Shown in pieces: positions 10,356-19,031 of a stretch of 64,000 bases of DNA. Position numbers and translations under genes: made by a program. The first letter of the stretch is position 1. Each line of letters starts with the position of its first letter. Source of the stretch: Nitrobacter sp051912485 (GTDB lineage: Bacteria > Pseudomonadota > Alphaproteobacteria > Rhizobiales > Xanthobacteraceae); assembly GCF_051912485.1 (NCBI RefSeq), contig NZ_CP196822.1:806001-870000 (forward strand), written 5' to 3'. The notes beneath the pieces were generated by a model. It ran no database searches. It was given only the letters and a program-made list of their open reading frames with translations, and had not been told where the DNA came from.

Positions 10356-11234
10356 ATGGAAACGCGGGCGAACTTCGTCCTGATCGGAGCGTTCACGCTT
10401 GCTGTGATCGCCGCTGCCTTCGGTTTCGTCCTCTGGTTCCAGAGCCTCCATACCACCAAGGCGCGCAGCCCGCTCCGTATCGTGTTCGAGGGTTCGGCTT
10501 CGGGCCTGCGCAACGGCGGCAGCGTGAATTTCAACGGCATCCGTGTCGGCGAGGTGGTAAAGGTCAAGCTTGACGATCCACGCCGCGTTGTGGCGCTGGC
10601 GATGGTCGAAAACGCTGCTCCGATCCGCGGGGACACCCGCGTCGGGCTCGAATTCCAGGGACTGACCGGCGTTGCCGCGATTTCGCTGAAGGGCGGCGAG
10701 GTCGCGGCGCCGCCGGTGCCTCTCGATCAGGATGGCACTCCGATCCTGACCGCCGATCCGGCCGGCTTGCAGGATGTGACCGAGTCGATCCGCGCGACAT
10801 TGCAAAACGTCAATCGCGTCGTCGCCGAGAACGAGACCGCCGTGAAGAACACGTTGCAGAACGTCGAGACCTTCACCGCCTCGCTCGCCCACAACGCCGA
10901 GAAGATCGGCGACCTGGTGCAAAAGTTCAATGAGGTCATGAACAAGGCTGACAGCGTCATGACCAAGACGGATGACCTGATGATCGGCCTCGACGCCATC
11001 GCCGGCGGCAAGGAGGGCGGTGAATTGCTTCCGGCGGTGAAGTCGATTCGCGAGCTCGCCGATGACTTCAACAAGCGCTCAGGCGCGCTGATGGCTGACG
11101 GCCGCCGCACCCTTGGCGATATCAGCCGGGCGGTCAATAATCTGGATCGTAATCCCACCCGTTTGCTGTTTGGCGCCGGCAGCAGCAGTGCACCGGCCCC
11201 GGCGGCTTCGGTTCGTCCTCCGAGGAGGCAGTGA
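10356..11234 (+). CDS. mlaD: MlaD-family MCE domain substrate-binding protein
   Basis: 292 residues. One N-terminal membrane anchor (residues 6-28, NFVLIGAFTLAVIAAAFGFV), then an MCE domain (about 38-115, with RIVFEGSASGLRNGGSVNFN), then a long helical tail up to residue 270 and a Pro/Ala-rich end. In the Mla system the MCE hexamer sits in the periplasm on MlaE and carries lipid. The upstream TTG at 10353 is in frame, but ATG 10356 has GGAG at a good distance. No mlaC or auxiliary lipoprotein gene follows; the operon ends at a terminator. Confidence 0.9.
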   Translation: METRANFVLIGAFTLAVIAAAFGFVLWFQSLHTTKARSPLRIVFEGSASGLRNGGSVNFNGIRVGEVVKVKLDDPRRVVALAMVENAAPIRGDTRVGLEFQGLTGVAAISLKGGEVAAPPVPLDQDGTPILTADPAGLQDVTESIRATLQNVNRVVAENETAVKNTLQNVETFTASLAHNAEKIGDLVQKFNEVMNKADSVMTKTDDLMIGLDAIAGGKEGGELLPAVKSIRELADDFNKRSGALMADGRRTLGDISRAVNNLDRNPTRLLFGAGSSSAPAPAASVRPPRRQ

Positions 11235-11270
11235 GGGCGCGGCGTCGCGCGATAAGCGCTCTAGACAACA

Positions 11271-11299
11271 AAAACGGCAACGCGAGCGTTGCCGTTTTT
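11271..11299. terminator. Bidirectional rho-independent terminator
   Basis: Thirteen-base arms (11271-11283 and 11286-11298) with a two-base loop, flanked by A-run on the left and T-run on the right. It serves the end of mlaD (plus) and the end of the giant coiled-coil gene (minus). Confidence 0.88.
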
Positions 11300-11320
11300 C
11301 GTAGCCGAAAGAGGCGAGGT

Positions 11321-14300
11321 TTATCCGAGCCGTCCCGCCGCATGTGCGAGCAAGGTATAGACTAGCCCGGTCTCAGACATCAGATGGTCACGTATCACTG
11401 CGGGCTCATCGCGCGCGACCTCGTCCAGCAGACGCTCGAACTCGGCGATGTAACGATCAGCCGTCTGCTTGAAAGCGCGGTCGGCACGGTATTTGCGGGC
11501 GACCTCGTCAAATGCCTTCTGGCCGGCGGGCGTATAGAGACGCTTGCTGAAAGCCTTGCGTTCGCCGCGTTGATAGCGGTCCCACATCTCTCCGGCAAGG
11601 TTGCGGTCCATCAGGCGGCCGATATCGAGCGACAGCGAGTCCAGCGGGTTCGCGGTCGCGGCTTGTTGGGTGGACCGTCCGCGCTGGGTGTGGTCGTTGC
11701 TGCCGGTATCGGCGCGGTTCAGCAAATCCGAGAGCCAGTCGTCGCCTCCATGGCCCGCGCTTGCCGGGTTGGCCGGCGGAGCTTCCGTGCGGCGGGATGA
11801 CGGAACACCGAGGTCTGGTGGCGGCAGGTTCGACGCACTGCCGCTGTCGCGCATGCGAGACGCAGAGCGAGCAGTCGTTGTGCCGCGCGCCCCGGTTGTC
11901 GCCGCCATCGGTTCTTCCTCGCGCTGCGCACCGGACCGTCCGCTGCTGACGACGTCGAACCCGTGACCATGGCGTGCGACGATCCGGTTGAGTTCGGCAA
12001 GTGCCTCGATCTGATCGACGATCACCTTGCGCATCTGGGAGGTACTCTCGGCCGCCTCCTGCGGCATCTCGAGCACGCCGCGACGAAGTTCGTTGCGCGT
12101 CGCTTCCAGCTCCGTGTGCATTTCGGCAGTCATCTGCTTCATGTCCTGAACCAGGGCCGCAAACTTGCCGGCGGATTGCTTGAGCATCGAGTCGGCTTGC
12201 TCAGTCGCCTGCTGGCAAATGTCGCTCATGGTTTCGGATGTCAGGCGACGCTCTTCCTCGGCCGTGGCGCGAACGGCCTCGAACTGACGGCTGATCGCAG
12301 CTGACCCGGCGCCGGCGGTCTCGGCCACCACCCGCGCGATATCGCGGGCGCGCTCTTCGGCGGCGGCAAGCGATTCGTCAAGCAGGCTCGTAAATCGTGT
12401 CAGTCGCTGATCGAAGTCGGTCGTTCGCAAGTCAATCGTCGTCACGAGCGACTCGAGCACGGACTTGCGTTCCTCGACCGACGATGTGGTGCTTCGGTTG
12501 CTCTGTTCGACCCGCGCTGCAGCTTCGACCAGAATATTTCCGTGGGCCTCAAACTGGCCGGACAGCGTTCCCAGATCATCAAGAGCCCTGGAAGCCTTGG
12601 CGTTGAATACCGCCAATTGATCCTCCAGAGTCTGCGTTGCGAGGCCGTTTTGCGACGTGACATCCTTCATGGTCGATACGAAGTCGGCGACGCGTGTGAC
12701 GAGCGCGCGCTCCAGCGAATTGAGATTTTCATGCGCGCCGGTGAGAACTTCCTGAAGAAGGATGTTGCCCTCGCGCAACCGCTCGAACAGGGCGACCGTA
12801 TCCGTGCGGAGTATCTTGCTGGTTTCCTGCATATCGGTGACGGCCGTGATGGACGCCTGTCGCGACTGCTCGATGGCCAAGCGCGACGCCTGCTCGAGAT
12901 CTTTCATTGACTTGTTGACCGCGTCGGTCGCCAGTTCACCCGCGTTGGTGATGGTGCGGACGACGTCGGAGCCATTCGCAACGATCGACTGCGAGAATGC
13001 CTGACCTTTGACCTCGATGGACTTGAGGGCGTCGGCGGTAACGCGCTCGATATCGGAGTTGAGTTGATCGGCCTTGCCGCCGAGAGCATCGACCAGCGAT
13101 CCGCGCTTGCTGTCGATCATCTGCGAAAGACGATCCGTTTGCTGCTGGACGTAATTGACGATTTCGTCTGTCTTGCCCGTGATCGCCGTGCTGAAGCTGC
13201 CGCTGGCGGCAAAGATCAAGCGCTCGGCGTCGGTCGACACCGATTTGACCTTGGTGCTGACTTCATTCGACGCCGAGACGAGCGATGTCTGAGCATTCTG
13301 CGCGCTCGCCTGGATGATCTCCGTGGTATTCGCTGCAGCCGCGTGGAGGGAGCGTTCGATGTCCAAAGAGATCGTCCTGATCTGGCTGGCGGAATCAGAG
13401 GAGACGGTGGTGAGCGTATTCTGGGCCTCGCGTGCGCTGCCGATAATAGCAGCGGCGGTGTCGGCGCCGACTACCGTCAATGTCCGCTCGATGTCGCTTG
13501 CAAGCGATTTGACGTGACGTGCGGTATCGGTCGAGGCGGTGGTGAGCGTATTCTGGGCCTCGCGTGCGCTGCCGATAATGACAGCGGCGGTGTCGGTGCC
13601 CACTGCCGTCAATGTCCGCTCGATATCGCTTGCAAGCGATTTGACGTGACTTGCGGCATCGGTCGAGGCGGTGGTGAGCGTGCTCTGTGCCTCGCGTGCG
13701 CTGCTGAGAATGGCGGCGGCTGTATTGGTGCCCACCGCCGTCATTGTCCGCTCGATGTCGCTCGCAAGCGATTTGACATGCGTCGCAGCGTCCGAGGATG
13801 CAGCGACCAGCGTAGTCTGCGCTGCGCGTGCGCCGGCGAGAACAGAATCCGCCGTGTTGGTGCCGGCGGCGGACAGCGTCTGCTCAATATCGGCTGACAG
13901 GGATTTGACTTGGCTCGCCGTCTCCGCGGAGGAGTTGACCAGCGTCGTCTGTGCATCCCGGGCGCTGTTGAGGATGGAGTTGGCGGCGGCCGTCCCGGCG
14001 GTGGTCAATGCGCGCTCGACCTCCGTCGACGTCAGTTGCAACTGGGCGCCGACTTCGGTCGAAACCGAAAGCAGGGACTGCTGGGCAGCGCGAGCACCGG
14101 TCTGTATGGTTTCGCTGGTATTGACCACCAGATTGGTCAGTGAGCGTTCCGCATCGTCGACATGAGACCTGATGCCGAGTGACAGCTCTTCGGCGCGCGC
14201 CAACAGCGTGTCGCTGGCCTGCCGCCCGCTCGATTCGAAGCGACCGGCCACGGCTTCGATCCGCGATCCAAGCAGGTCCTCGAACTGGGCGACACGCGTT

Positions 14301-16435
14301 TCGATTGTGGTTGCGACAAAGCCGACGCGCTCGTCGAGGCCTTGCTGGATTTCCTGGAAGCGCGCCGTGATCGTATTCGCGAGGAAAGCGCTGCGATCGT
14401 CGATCGTTTCGGTCACTCCGGAGATGCGCCCCTCGAGCGCCACGACGGCCTGCGTTGCGCCCTCGCTCAGCGACGTTGCGAAGTGAGATAGGCGGCTCTC
14501 GATCGAACCTATCGCATGAGCGGCGCCATCCGACAGCGAGGACGTGAGGGTGCCGAGCCGGTGGTCGATCGTTTCCGTGACCGACTTTGCGCGCGTATCG
14601 AAAATTTGCTCGAGTGTTGACAGGCGGCCCTGGACGGACTCGTCAAACGACTTGATTTTAGCGTCAAACGAAGTGTCGAGACTGGTGACGCGCGACTGCA
14701 GCGAGGTTTCGAACTGCGCCAGACGCTGGTCGAGCGCGGCGCTGATCTCGCCGCCGTTGGAAGTCAGTCGCGTATCGAAGGTATCGACATAGGCCTTCAT
14801 GCTCTGGGCGATATCTTCCGTGCGCTGGCCGAGGCGATCGACGATCTCGCCGCCGAAAGTCTTCACCGTGCGGTCGAACTCCGAGATGTGGCGGGTAATG
14901 AGCGCGCCGAGCGTGCCGCTGTCGCGTGCGAACTTCTCCGCCAACTCGCTGCCCTGGTCTTTCACCAATTGATCGAACGCGCTCATCTGCAGGCCGAGCG
15001 TATCCTGTGCGGCTTCGGTTTGAGTGGCGACCTTGGCCACCAGCGTATTGACTGTGACGTCGAGCGCTTCGCCAGCCTTATCGCCGCATGAAAGAATTCG
15101 GGTTGCCAGCCGGTTGCCGGCGTCGTCGATCTTGCTGGCGAGGTCGCCGCCGCGCAGCTCGAGCTCCACCAGCAGGGAGTCGCTGGAATTTTTCAGGGAG
15201 TCATGGACCTGTTCGGTGCGGTCGGAAATGCCTTCGACGATGGACGCCGATTTCTGCTCGAATTCGCTTGTGATCCGCTCGACCCGCTCGTTGAGCATGT
15301 CATGGACGCGGTCGGCCAGATCGGCGAACTCGTCGTGGACATGACCGGTCTTGAAATTGAGGCTGCTGGTCAGCCGCTCGCTGGCGTCAAGCACGGCGCG
15401 TGCGGTCTCGGCGCTGGCTTCCTCAAGCCGGTCGAGCAAATCGCCGCCCCGTTCGCCGAGCGCGAGGATCATGTTGTCGCCGGCATTGCTGAGCGCCGTC
15501 GTGATGTGCTCGCCGCGCTCTTCCAGCGCACCGGTGATGCCTTTTGCGACTTCGTCGACGCGCGAGGCGATGGCATCGCTGATCAGTGCAATGTCGTGTC
15601 GCAGGTCGATCTGGACGCCCGAGATGGCGCTGCGGACCTGCTCCGCCTGGCCGACGAGGTTGTCGCGCTGGTGCGCGATATCCTGGAGCAATGCGCGAAT
15701 CCGTACCTCGTTGTCGGAATAGGCACGTTCCAGCGCGGCGACTTCGTTTGCGACCAGGGCTTCCAGTTCGCCGGCGCGAGCGATGGCGCGCTCGACGCCG
15801 TCGCCCATCGCAGCGACTTCACGCCGGATCGCCTGTCCGACAGTCACTACCGAGTCGCTGGCCAGGCCCTCGGGCTCGGAGAATCGGATCGCCACCTGGG
15901 CCATCGACTGTGCGATCATGCGCAATTCCTGGCCGCGCCACGCCAAACTGGCCAAAAAGTAGAACAGCAGCACGGGCGCGAAGAACAGGGCAATCAGGCC
16001 GGCAAGGGCGAGCGTGCCGCCGCTGCCCTGACCCATTGCGGCCTGCAGCGAAGGCAGAAAGCTGAGTGTCAGAAGGCCAGCGCCGAGAATCCAGATACCC
16101 GCGAAAAGCGAGGCGAGCGTATAGATATTGCGGGCGGGGCGGCCGTTCTGGATGGCCTGAAGGATCTGTCCGATCGTTTCGCGATCGTCATTGGCAGGGC
16201 GCCGCGTGAAGTGCGGCCCATCAGCGGCTTCGAAGCCTGGCCGGTCGAGGGTAGAGCGGGCGTCAAATCCGTCCTCGCCGTAGGTCGCTGCAGGCGGGAA
16301 CGGCGGGGCGATGTCGTGGCGAGCCGGAGTTTTGTCTAAATCTCCCGCAGAGGCCTCACCGATGTTCAGCGCCTCCTGAATGGCGGAAAGAGCGACCTCT
16401 GTCGGATCTTTGACCTTCTTGGGATTGTTCGCCAT
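11321..16435 (-). CDS. Giant membrane-anchored coiled-coil protein, function unknown
   Basis: 1704 residues from ATG 16435 (MANNPKKVKDPTEVALS); upstream in-frame codons to 16540 look non-coding. Layout: a polar N-terminal 100 residues, two membrane segments (about 106-128 and 141-165), then some 1300 residues of almost pure helical coiled coil, including 44-residue tandem repeats at about 825-1030, a Ser/Pro-rich linker (about 1500-1580), and a conserved-looking C-terminal domain of about 110 residues (MWDRYQRGERKAFSKRLY onward). Similar proteins in alphaproteobacteria are often named as septation-ring regulators or apolipoprotein-like, without functional proof. Could be a cell-envelope or polarity scaffold. 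Divergent from the Hpt gene across a perfect CtrA-type box. Confidence 0.85.
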   Translation of the reverse strand: MANNPKKVKDPTEVALSAIQEALNIGEASAGDLDKTPARHDIAPPFPPAATYGEDGFDARSTLDRPGFEAADGPHFTRRPANDDRETIGQILQAIQNGRPARNIYTLASLFAGIWILGAGLLTLSFLPSLQAAMGQGSGGTLALAGLIALFFAPVLLFYFLASLAWRGQELRMIAQSMAQVAIRFSEPEGLASDSVVTVGQAIRREVAAMGDGVERAIARAGELEALVANEVAALERAYSDNEVRIRALLQDIAHQRDNLVGQAEQVRSAISGVQIDLRHDIALISDAIASRVDEVAKGITGALEERGEHITTALSNAGDNMILALGERGGDLLDRLEEASAETARAVLDASERLTSSLNFKTGHVHDEFADLADRVHDMLNERVERITSEFEQKSASIVEGISDRTEQVHDSLKNSSDSLLVELELRGGDLASKIDDAGNRLATRILSCGDKAGEALDVTVNTLVAKVATQTEAAQDTLGLQMSAFDQLVKDQGSELAEKFARDSGTLGALITRHISEFDRTVKTFGGEIVDRLGQRTEDIAQSMKAYVDTFDTRLTSNGGEISAALDQRLAQFETSLQSRVTSLDTSFDAKIKSFDESVQGRLSTLEQIFDTRAKSVTETIDHRLGTLTSSLSDGAAHAIGSIESRLSHFATSLSEGATQAVVALEGRISGVTETIDDRSAFLANTITARFQEIQQGLDERVGFVATTIETRVAQFEDLLGSRIEAVAGRFESSGRQASDTLLARAEELSLGIRSHVDDAERSLTNLVVNTSETIQTGARAAQQSLLSVSTEVGAQLQLTSTEVERALTTAGTAAANSILNSARDAQTTLVNSSAETASQVKSLSADIEQTLSAAGTNTADSVLAGARAAQTTLVAASSDAATHVKSLASDIERTMTAVGTNTAAAILSSAREAQSTLTTASTDAASHVKSLASDIERTLTAVGTDTAAVIIGSAREAQNTLTTASTDTARHVKSLASDIERTLTVVGADTAAAIIGSAREAQNTLTTVSSDSASQIRTISLDIERSLHAAAANTTEIIQASAQNAQTSLVSASNEVSTKVKSVSTDAERLIFAASGSFSTAITGKTDEIVNYVQQQTDRLSQMIDSKRGSLVDALGGKADQLNSDIERVTADALKSIEVKGQAFSQSIVANGSDVVRTITNAGELATDAVNKSMKDLEQASRLAIEQSRQASITAVTDMQETSKILRTDTVALFERLREGNILLQEVLTGAHENLNSLERALVTRVADFVSTMKDVTSQNGLATQTLEDQLAVFNAKASRALDDLGTLSGQFEAHGNILVEAAARVEQSNRSTTSSVEERKSVLESLVTTIDLRTTDFDQRLTRFTSLLDESLAAAEERARDIARVVAETAGAGSAAISRQFEAVRATAEEERRLTSETMSDICQQATEQADSMLKQSAGKFAALVQDMKQMTAEMHTELEATRNELRRGVLEMPQEAAESTSQMRKVIVDQIEALAELNRIVARHGHGFDVVSSGRSGAQREEEPMAATTGARGTTTARSASRMRDSGSASNLPPPDLGVPSSRRTEAPPANPASAGHGGDDWLSDLLNRADTGSNDHTQRGRSTQQAATANPLDSLSLDIGRLMDRNLAGEMWDRYQRGERKAFSKRLYTPAGQKAFDEVARKYRADRAFKQTADRYIAEFERLLDEVARDEPAVIRDHLMSETGLVYTLLAHAAGRLG
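13360..13960 (-). repeat. 132-bp coding tandem repeats in the giant coiled-coil gene
   Basis: The block TGAGCGTATTCTGGGCCTCG (plus strand) recurs at 13411 and 13543, with close variants at 13675 and 13807, always 132 bp apart. Each unit encodes 44 residues of the form NTAAAIIGSAREAQ...HVKSLASDIERTLTAVG. The three central units are nearly identical at DNA level; the outer ones are diverged. This indicates recent unit duplication. Confidence 0.9.
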
Positions 16436-16607
16436 GTCAGTCCACGCCCTCGTGTTACGCAACCTGCAAGTTCGCGTCGCTGCTGCAAGTCCGGTCGCCG
16501 ACCCGAGCCCCAAGCCGGTTCCGGGCGCGGCTACCGCCACCGCCCGTCTTGTCGGTTACTTCCCCCAACATCCTATTGGCTTGGCGCCTCGAATGAAATG
16601 GTCGTGA

Positions 16608-16622
16608 TTAATACAATCTTAA
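16608..16622. promoter_or_regulatory. Predicted CtrA box (TTAA-N7-TTAA)
   Basis: TTAA at 16608-16611 and 16619-16622 separated by exactly seven bases, plus a third TTAA at 16629-16632. It lies in the 379-bp divergent region between the giant coiled-coil gene (starts 16435, minus) and the Hpt gene (starts 16815, plus). The remaining sequence of that region holds no other signal I can name. Binding by CtrA is inference from the consensus. Confidence 0.6.
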
Positions 16623-16814
16623 TCATCGTTAACGGCCGACGGTGCTAACCGCTTTGAGTTGCTGGAAATTATTGAACGGTCAGGCCGATTCGGCGCGAAC
16701 GGCAATGGAACCCGCGGTCTGTACGCGAAACGTTCTGTTAACCAGTTCCGTGATTGGCTCGGCGGGATTCCGCATGGCAACCTCACCCTCGCAGCGGATA
16801 TCCGGATCGAAGCA

Positions 16815-17192
16815 ATGCCGTATTCCCTTGAGCAGGTCGCCTGGATGTCGTCGCCGCCACTGGTTCCCGACGATGGGCCGATCGATTTCGATCATCTCAG
16901 CCGCATGACGCTTAGCGATAACAGTCTCGAGCGCGAGGTTTTGGCGATGTTCGCTGGCCAGGCAACCGAGCTGGCCGCGGCGCTGGCGCAACTTCCACCG
17001 AACGCTGCGGCCCTGGCGCACAAGCTGAAGGGCTCGGCGAGGGCGATCGGCGCGGTTCATGTCGCGACGGCGGCCGCCGATCTGGAGACTGCTTTCTGTA
17101 ACGGCGCCGATACGGCGGAGCTGCAGACAGCGCTGAATCACACCGTTAGCCAGGCCTGCAAGGCGATCGACGCGATTCTGCGCCGCTCCTGA
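16815..17192 (+). CDS. Single-domain Hpt histidine phosphotransfer protein
   Basis: 125 residues from ATG 16815. A four-helix Hpt domain with the phospho-accepting motif LAHKLKGSARAIGA; the His is residue 69. No kinase or receiver domain is attached, so it must relay phosphate between separate partners. The frame is open further upstream to 16659, but that part does not look conserved; ATG 16845 is an alternative start. In alphaproteobacteria such solo Hpt proteins can work in phosphorelays such as the one leading to CtrA; a link here is suggested only by the CtrA-type box upstream. Confidence 0.82.
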   Translation: MPYSLEQVAWMSSPPLVPDDGPIDFDHLSRMTLSDNSLEREVLAMFAGQATELAAALAQLPPNAAALAHKLKGSARAIGAVHVATAAADLETAFCNGADTAELQTALNHTVSQACKAIDAILRRS

Positions 17193-17318
17193 CATGCCGC
17201 CGGCGATCCCTGACGAATAGCCCGCCTTTTTGTGCCGACCGCTGGCGCTGGCCGGATCGTTTCGTTATAGGACAGCCGGACCTTCCCTGATGAGATTACG
17301 TTCGGCAGCACTGTACCC

Positions 17319-17639
17319 ATGACCAAGATCAACTTTGTCGACCATTCCGGCGAAACCCGTACTGTTGACGTCGAGAACGGCGCGACCGTCATGGAAGCGG
17401 CGATCCGCAACGCCGTTCCGGGCATCGAGGCCGAATGCGGCGGCGCCTGCGCCTGCGCCACCTGTCACGTCTATGTCGACGACGCCTGGGCCGATAAAGT
17501 CGGCAAGCCGACGCCGATGGAAGAGGACATGCTCGACTTCGGCTTCGACGTGCGGCCGAATTCGCGGTTGTCGTGCCAGATCAAGGTGAGCGACGAACTC
17601 GAGGGCCTCGTGGTCATGACGCCGGAACGGCAGGCGTAA
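17319..17639 (+). CDS. [2Fe-2S] ferredoxin, adrenodoxin/Isc type
   Basis: 106 residues. Cluster ligands Cys40, Cys46, Cys49 and Cys86 fit C-x5-C-x2-C-x36-C; Cys44 is an additional, non-ligand cysteine. The segment ECGGACACATCHVYVDD and the tail RLSCQIKVSDELEGL are typical of vertebrate-type ferredoxins that feed P450s, Isc assembly or ring hydroxylases. The FNR gene 260 bp downstream is on the same strand and is a natural electron donor, although a repeat sits between them, so co-transcription is uncertain. Confidence 0.93.
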   Translation: MTKINFVDHSGETRTVDVENGATVMEAAIRNAVPGIEAECGGACACATCHVYVDDAWADKVGKPTPMEEDMLDFGFDVRPNSRLSCQIKVSDELEGLVVMTPERQA

Positions 17640-17782
17640 ACACCTCGTCGTTCGAACCGCGTCGGGCCGCGCCATGTTGCCGCATGTCGCGCGTCGCGGT
17701 CAGCCACCGGCTGGGCGCGCCGCAGAACGGGCGTATGGGGCAGGCGGATTATGGCTTTCCTCAACCCGCCCGGTTGGCTATA

Positions 17783-17828
17783 GCGTTTTCGAGCAAATGG
17801 ATGCCGGTTCGCGTGAAGAAAACGCGTC
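17783..17828. repeat. Dispersed intergenic repeat, copy 1
   Basis: Starts GCGTTTTCGAGCAAATGG and ends GAAGAAAACGCGTC, so its ends are inverted repeats of each other (GCGTTTTC / GAAAACGC). An inverted, closely matching copy is at 60554-60602 upstream of fliP's end. Lies between ferredoxin and FNR. Confidence 0.8.
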
Positions 17829-17900
17829 AATCCATGCAGCGGAGCGGGGCCGGCATCGCCTGGCCCAGCATGAAGATTTCAACGGAAAAGAATTTTTGAC

Positions 17901-18929
17901 ATGAGCGAAGCGATCAAGACGGATGTGCTGATTATCGGTGCGGGCCCTTGCGGACTGTTTGCCGTGTTCGAACTGGGACTGCTCGATATGAAAGTGCATC
18001 TTGTCGACATCCTCGACAAGATCGGCGGGCAGTGCGCCGAACTCTATCCGGAGAAACCGATCTACGACATTCCCGGCATTCCACTGGTGACGGGTCAGGG
18101 CCTCACCGAGGCGCTGCTGGAGCAGATCAAGCCGTTCAACCCGACATTCCATCTCAACGAGATGGTGGAGAGCATCGAGAAGATCGGCGATCCCGGATTC
18201 CGCGTCACCACCGACGCCGGCCAGGTGTTCGAATGCAAGGTCGTCGTGGTGTCCGCCGGGGGCGGTTCGTTCCAGCCGAAGCGACCGCCGGTGCCCGGCA
18301 TCGAGGCTTATGAAAACACTTCAGTGTTCTACGCGGTGCGCAAGATGGAGCAGTTCCGCGACAAGGAGATCCTGATCGTCGGCGGCGGCGATTCCGCGCT
18401 CGACTGGACGCTCAACCTGCATCCGCTTGCGAAGCGCATCACGCTTCTGCACCGGCGCGACGATTTTCGCGCAGCGCCTCATAGCGTCGAGCAGATGCGC
18501 AAGCTGGTTGCCGACGGCAAGATGGATTTGAAGATCGGTCAGGTCACGGCACTGGAAGGCGCGGACGGAAAACTTTCCGGCGCGCAGGTGAAGGGCAGCG
18601 ACAACGCGATGTCGACGGTCAGTTGCGATACCATGCTGCCGTTCTTCGGGCTGACCATGAAGCTCGGTCCGGTCGCCAACTGGGGCCTTCATCTTGAGAA
18701 CAATCTGGTACCGGTGGAGACTGCGTCGTTCGAGACCAACGTGCCCGGCATCTTCGCCATCGGCGACATCAACACCTATCCCGGCAAGCTGAAGCTGATC
18801 CTCTCCGGCTTCCACGAGGGCGCGCTGATGGCGCAGAAGGCGCATCGTTACGTCTATCCGGACAAGCGGCTGGTGTTCCAGTACACCACCTCGTCGTCGA
18901 GCCTGCAGAAGAAGCTCGGCGTGAATTGA
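17901..18929 (+). CDS. Thioredoxin-reductase-like ferredoxin-NADP+ reductase
   Basis: 342 residues. FAD-binding IIGAGPCGLFAVFELG at the N-terminus and NADPH-binding ILIVGGGDSALDWTLNL near residue 155. The CxxC redox pair of thioredoxin reductase is absent, and the longer C-terminus with VFQYTTSSSSLQKKLG is the mark of the TrxR-like FNR family known from Rhodopseudomonas palustris, Bacillus YumC and Chlorobaculum. Moves electrons between NADPH and ferredoxin. The ferredoxin just upstream is a likely partner. Confidence 0.92.
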   Translation: MSEAIKTDVLIIGAGPCGLFAVFELGLLDMKVHLVDILDKIGGQCAELYPEKPIYDIPGIPLVTGQGLTEALLEQIKPFNPTFHLNEMVESIEKIGDPGFRVTTDAGQVFECKVVVVSAGGGSFQPKRPPVPGIEAYENTSVFYAVRKMEQFRDKEILIVGGGDSALDWTLNLHPLAKRITLLHRRDDFRAAPHSVEQMRKLVADGKMDLKIGQVTALEGADGKLSGAQVKGSDNAMSTVSCDTMLPFFGLTMKLGPVANWGLHLENNLVPVETASFETNVPGIFAIGDINTYPGKLKLILSGFHEGALMAQKAHRYVYPDKRLVFQYTTSSSSLQKKLGVN

Positions 18930-19031
18930 GGCTGGCTGTCTTTGTCGGCTAAGAGCACGACGCACGTCTTTGCGCAGATGTGAAGGCGATCACCGCGCAA
19001 CGGCTTCAATCTCACGCCGCCACGTTTCCTC

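Noticed and set aside
13360..13960. Regular repeats that could suggest a CRISPR array or minisatellite
   Set aside because: Period of 132 bp, no unique spacers, and the frame stays open as a 44-residue protein repeat.
12762..16339. Plus-strand frames of 100-378 codons opposite the giant gene, some with repeated segments
   Set aside because: They mirror the coiled-coil repeats of the minus-strand gene; repetition comes from the sense strand.
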